NCBI GenBank assembly: GCA_035476635.1
Contig: DATILI010000165.1
Coordinates: 1 to 17,153 of the forward strand
Direction: 5' to 3'
DNA: 17,153 nt
DNA from: DATILI01 sp035476635
GTDB lineage: Bacteria; Pseudomonadota; Gammaproteobacteria; Burkholderiales; Burkholderiaceae_C
A model generated the notes under the pieces. The model was not told where the DNA came from. It was given only the letters and a program-made list of their open reading frames with translations, and made no database searches. Numbering within the stretch: the stretch's first letter is position 1; each line of letters begins with the position of its first letter. Below, one piece after another: positions 14,936-17,153 of the stretch. Position numbers and translations under genes: made by a program.

Positions 14936-15014
14936 GTTGCCCCCACGCTTGCGGCTGGAGCCGCGGCGCTGCCCCTCGAGGGGGCCTTCGCGCCTTCGGA
15001 CGGCCGGGCGGCGC
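14936..15014. repeat. GC-rich palindromic intergenic repeat between oxidase and RidA genes
   Basis: The 79-base gap contains two palindromes: GCGGCTGGAGCCGC (14951-14964) and CCCCTCGAGGGG (14972-14983), flanked by CCCCCACGCTTG. From memory, short palindromic elements of this style (AGCGTGGGGG next to CCCTCGAGGG) are scattered between genes in Comamonadaceae genomes; I cannot confirm the copy number. In the minus-strand reading its GGGGGC end supplies the only ribosome-site-like sequence before the RidA start. Confidence 0.6.
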
Positions 15015-16379
15015 TCATGCCGGCACCCCATCCATCCAGGCGCGCACCTTGCCGGGGTTCATCAAGCCCAGCGGGTCGAAACGACGCTTGGTGTCCAGCA
15101 CGGCCTGTGGCAGGTCGCCATTGGCGCGGCCGTCTTCGACGACAAAGACATGCGGGTCATTGATGCGCACGCCGTTGTCGCGGTGGATCTGCATGATTTC
15201 CTGCAGCCGCTCTTCGGTGCTGAAGCGCACCAGCTGCAGCGCGGTGCAGGTCATGAGGCCGTCCATGTTGCGGATGAACTCGGCGTGCATCAGCACCTCG
15301 CCGCCCAGCAGCCGTTCCATGCGCTTGACCTGCTCTACATGCTGGCCGGGCGTGAACGCGCTTTGCAGGTAGGTGAGCTTCTTGTCCACGCGCATCGCGT
15401 GCAGCGTGGTGTGGTTCCAGGTGTATTCGAGCAGCGTGCGGTTGCTGGCCGCCACTTCCTCGGCGCTCTTGCGGTAGGTGACCTTGCCCTGGAATTGCGC
15501 GACGAGTTCCAGCATCGCGGCCTCGCTGCTGGAGGCGACCAGCACGATGGTGGCGTGGCAGCCGCTGGGCAGATAGTCGGCCAACTGCTTGATGTGGTCG
15601 GGAATCGGCTGCGCCAGCAGGCAGATTTCCTTCTTGAGGATGCCGCTGGCGTTTGCCAGCGCGTCGCCGAACTCCAGTGCCGCATCGAAACTGGGGAAGG
15701 TGACGATGGCTTCGAGCCAATCGTGTACCGGCGCCATCGCCAGTTCGAGTTCCAGCACCAGGCCGTTGGTGCCCCAGACATGGTGCATCGCCAGTGCTTC
15801 GGCGCCGCGCAGCTCGACGACTTGCGGCTCTTCCTCGATGGTCATGGCTTTCAGACCCAGCACGTTGCCGCGCGCGCCGAGCGGGCCATAGTTGATCGAA
15901 CCGACGCCGCCAAAGCCACCCCCGTAGAGTCCACCGAGTGTGGCGCTGCGGTAGGTGGAAGGCATGCAGCGCATCTCCAGCCCGGCCGGGCGCGTGGCCT
16001 TTTCCAGGTCCCACAGGCGGATGCCGGCCTGCGCCCGCGCCGCACCGTTGCGCGCCCAGAGGAACGCGTTGTAGCCGCTCATGTCCAGCACCACGCCGCC
16101 TTGCAGCGGCACGGCCTGGCCGTAGTTGCCGGTGCCGCTGCCGCGCACCGTGATGGGGATGCGCAGGCGCGCGCACAGGCCGACCAGGCGGCGGATCTCG
16201 TCCTCGTTGCGCGGGCGCGCCACGGCGCCTGCGCGCTTGTCTGCGAGTTGCCGGGTGAGCACGGGGCTGAACCACGAGAAGTCTTGTGACAGGCGGGCGA
16301 TGCGGCCTTCGTCCGTGACCCAGTCCAGGTCAGGCAGTTCGGCGTGCAGTTGTTCTAGGGGGTGCACAGGGGCATTCAC
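15015..16379 (-). CDS. FAD-binding oxidoreductase, VAO/PCMH family
   Basis: 454 residues from a GTG at 16377-16379, supported by AAGGA about seven bases upstream; the upstream extension is repeat-derived. The FAD-binding PCMH domain spans about residues 45-225, with the pyrophosphate-binding turn RGSGTGNYGQ at 79-88 and the GGLYGGGFGGVGSINYGPLG block near residues 148-167. The C-terminus ends with the RFDPLGLMNPGKV motif typical of GlcD-like oxidases (COG0277). These enzymes oxidise alcohols, 2-hydroxy acids or amines using FAD. Position upstream of RidA, the binding protein, the Rieske oxygenases and the amidohydrolase suggests a step in the same catabolic route, perhaps oxidation of a ring-derived product. 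The substrate cannot be read from sequence. Confidence 0.88.
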   Translation of the reverse strand: MNAPVHPLEQLHAELPDLDWVTDEGRIARLSQDFSWFSPVLTRQLADKRAGAVARPRNEDEIRRLVGLCARLRIPITVRGSGTGNYGQAVPLQGGVVLDMSGYNAFLWARNGAARAQAGIRLWDLEKATRPAGLEMRCMPSTYRSATLGGLYGGGFGGVGSINYGPLGARGNVLGLKAMTIEEEPQVVELRGAEALAMHHVWGTNGLVLELELAMAPVHDWLEAIVTFPSFDAALEFGDALANASGILKKEICLLAQPIPDHIKQLADYLPSGCHATIVLVASSSEAAMLELVAQFQGKVTYRKSAEEVAASNRTLLEYTWNHTTLHAMRVDKKLTYLQSAFTPGQHVEQVKRMERLLGGEVLMHAEFIRNMDGLMTCTALQLVRFSTEERLQEIMQIHRDNGVRINDPHVFVVEDGRANGDLPQAVLDTKRRFDPLGLMNPGKVRAWMDGVPA

Positions 16380-16431
16380 TTTCTTTTCCTTTTGTTCTGT
16401 TGGGTAGCGCTTGGGGGTGCGCTCAGGGGCA

Positions 16432-16670
16432 GCAAAGGCGCGTGCCGGTCGGCTGCGGCGCTTACGCGAGGCGGTCTTCGCTGCGCTACGACTTCCCTGC
16501 GGTGCTCGATCATGTGGCCCGTCGCAGAACTCACTTTGTTCGCTTCGCTCTCGCCGTTCAAACAGCTGCGACAAGCTAGTTCACGAAGCGCGCTTTGCGC
16601 GCGGCCACATGCTCTGCGCTCCTCGGCGCCTCGCAATGGCGCGCCGCAGCCGACCGGCACGCGCCTTTGC
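16432..16670 (+). repeat. Palindromic repeat unit A with perfect 30-bp terminal inverted repeats
   Basis: The 30 bases at 16432-16461 are the exact reverse complement of 16641-16670. Inside, CATGTGGCC (16511-16519) pairs with GGCCACATG (16603-16611), and GCGCGC-TTT-GCGCGC (16588-16602) is a perfect hairpin. A conserved core at 16554-16587 is repeated in opposite orientation in unit B (33 of 34 positions match). The element is about 239 bp. No transposase or obvious target-site duplication flanks it. Confidence 0.85.
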
Positions 16671-16677
16671 GGACAGA

Positions 16678-16750
16678 GCGGTGGTGATTCAAGAAAAACC
16701 CCGAACCGCGGCGTTTCGACAAGCGGTGGGTTTCCGTGAATCCCAACCGC
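16678..16750. repeat. Imperfect central hairpin between the two repeat units
   Basis: GATTCA (16686-16691) pairs with TGAATC (16737-16742). Flanking GCGGTGGT/CCAACCGC and internal AACCCC/GGGTTT segments extend the imperfect pairing from about 16678 to 16750. Its centre, about 16714, coincides with the symmetry centre of units A and B, so it is the tip of one large inverted repeat. Confidence 0.65.
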
Positions 16751-16757
16751 CCTGAAG

Positions 16758-16992
16758 GTTGTGGCAGGCTGTACCGGGCGGCGGCGCTGTCTGAGGCGGC
16801 GAGAAGCGCAGGCTTGGGGTCGGAGCGCGCAGCGCGATTCGTGAACTAGCTCGTCGCAGCTGTTTGAACGGAGAGCGCAAAGCGCTCGCAGTGAGTTTTG
16901 CGACGCGACCCCAGGCCGAGCATCGCAGCGGAGTCGGCGCAAAGCGCCGACCGCCACAGTCTGCGCCGCCGCCCGGCACCGCCTGCCGCAAC
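16758..16992 (-). repeat. Palindromic repeat unit B, inverted diverged copy of unit A
   Basis: Terminal arms 16758-16787 and 16963-16992 are reverse complements at 27 of 30 positions. Inside, GGCTTGGGGTCG (16811-16822) pairs with CGACCCCAGGCC (16906-16917), allowing one G-T pair. Perfect hairpins are GAGCGC-AAA-GCGCTC (16873-16887) and GTCGGCGC-AAA-GCGCCGAC (16933-16951). The core 16838-16871 matches unit A's core in inverse orientation. Arm sequences differ from unit A's but stay self-complementary. Confidence 0.8.
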
Positions 16993-17045
16993 CCGCAGAG
17001 CCTGCGCACGACCCGCGGGGCAAGCCGCTTTGGGGGGGAGCCATG

Positions 17046-17153
17046 CTAGTCACGAGACAACTCACTCGAATGCCAAGAACCGAGCGCCAGCTTGCTCAAC
17101 CAAGCCATCAGCACGAACAGGCCGACACCCGCCAGCGAGATCAAGAGCAAGGC
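17046..17153 (-). CDS. ABC transporter permease, C-terminal fragment cut by the window end
   Basis: The last 35 codons of a minus-strand gene, with a TAG stop at 17046-17048. The translation has a hydrophobic helix (ISLAGVGLFVLMAWLSKLAL) followed by GSWHSSELSRD. This resembles the end of SsuC/TauC-type permeases, whose final helix is followed by a short LL.PWH-like tail. It would form the membrane channel for the NMT1/SsuA-type binding protein encoded at 13410-14372. Only the tail is visible, so the subfamily is tentative. Confidence 0.65.
   Translation of the reverse strand, partial: ALLLISLAGVGLFVLMAWLSKLALGSWHSSELSRD

Larger units (their letters stand above)
16380..17045. other. 666-base intergenic region holding inverted repeat units
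   Basis: No believable gene lies here; open frames of up to 229 codons on the minus strand are translations of the repeats and change character across them. The region holds two inverted repeat units (16432-16670 and 16758-16992), a central hairpin, and several short GCGC-AAA/TTT-GCGC stem-loops. It separates the ABC permease end from the FAD oxidoreductase, so the downstream genes may need their own promoter. I see no clear promoter; the last 15 bases supply the ribosome site of the oxidoreductase. Confidence 0.7.

Noticed and set aside
14936..15031. N-terminal extension of the RidA-like protein
   Set aside because: It would overlap the palindromic repeat and the end of the oxidoreductase gene; the 153-residue start at 14935 fits the fold.
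16380..16574. N-terminal extension of the FAD oxidoreductase to an ATG at 16574
   Set aside because: The added 65 residues are repeat-derived and basic; a ribosome site lies before the GTG at 16379 and the normal domain begins there.
16432..16992. CRISPR array
   Set aside because: The repeats are two inverted units and assorted hairpins, not short direct repeats with regular unique spacers, and no cas gene is present.
16376..17065. 229-codon minus-strand open frame in the repeat region
   Set aside because: Its two halves are translations of inverted repeat units and hairpins, with Arg/Ser/Ala-rich text and no recognisable domain.

Overview
The window is high-GC bacterial DNA with long coding runs, ATGA and GTGA gene overlaps, and dense shadow ORFs in the wrong frames. 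Gene families and GC-rich palindromic intergenic repeats suggest a betaproteobacterium of the order Burkholderiales, probably Comamonadaceae-like. The taxon is inferred from style; there is no marker gene. I see no rRNA, tRNA, CRISPR array, transposase or phage gene.

Left part (1-9872): a sugar/polyol uptake and phosphorylation locus. On the minus strand are a LacI-type regulator (1387-2415) and a first DhaK-type kinase subunit (354-1337). Divergent from these, on the plus strand, is a tightly packed operon: a secreted substrate-binding protein, two permeases, a 63-residue membrane protein, two different ATPases, DhaL and a second DhaK. Almost every junction overlaps or is separated by a few bases. 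The divergent spacer is AT-rich and carries repeated and inverted copies of an AATACATCA-like half-site, a plausible operator. The simplest reading is import of a short ketose or polyol followed by phosphorylation by DhaK/DhaL. No dehydrogenase and no DhaM phosphotransferase subunit is visible.

Right part (9886-17153): a convergent minus-strand catabolic cluster. In transcription order it has the C-terminus of an ABC permease, a 666-base gap full of palindromic repeats, a VAO-type FAD oxidoreductase, a RidA-like protein, an NMT1/SsuA-type secreted binding protein, two tandem Rieske oxygenases and a zinc amidohydrolase of the 8-oxoguanine deaminase / hydroxyatrazine hydrolase group. The last three genes are ATGA-coupled. 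The gene set suggests uptake, oxidation or N/O-dealkylation, and hydrolytic deamination of a nitrogen heterocycle. The substrate is not known from sequence, and the reductase for the Rieske enzymes is not in the window.

The most unusual non-coding structure is at 16432-16992. Two diverged units of about 240 bp lie as inverted copies around 16712. Each unit has its own terminal inverted repeat of about 30 bp, and the paired arms differ between units while remaining complementary within each unit. This looks like a structured or mobile repeat. The far left end (1-134) holds the start of a small membrane protein that runs off the window.
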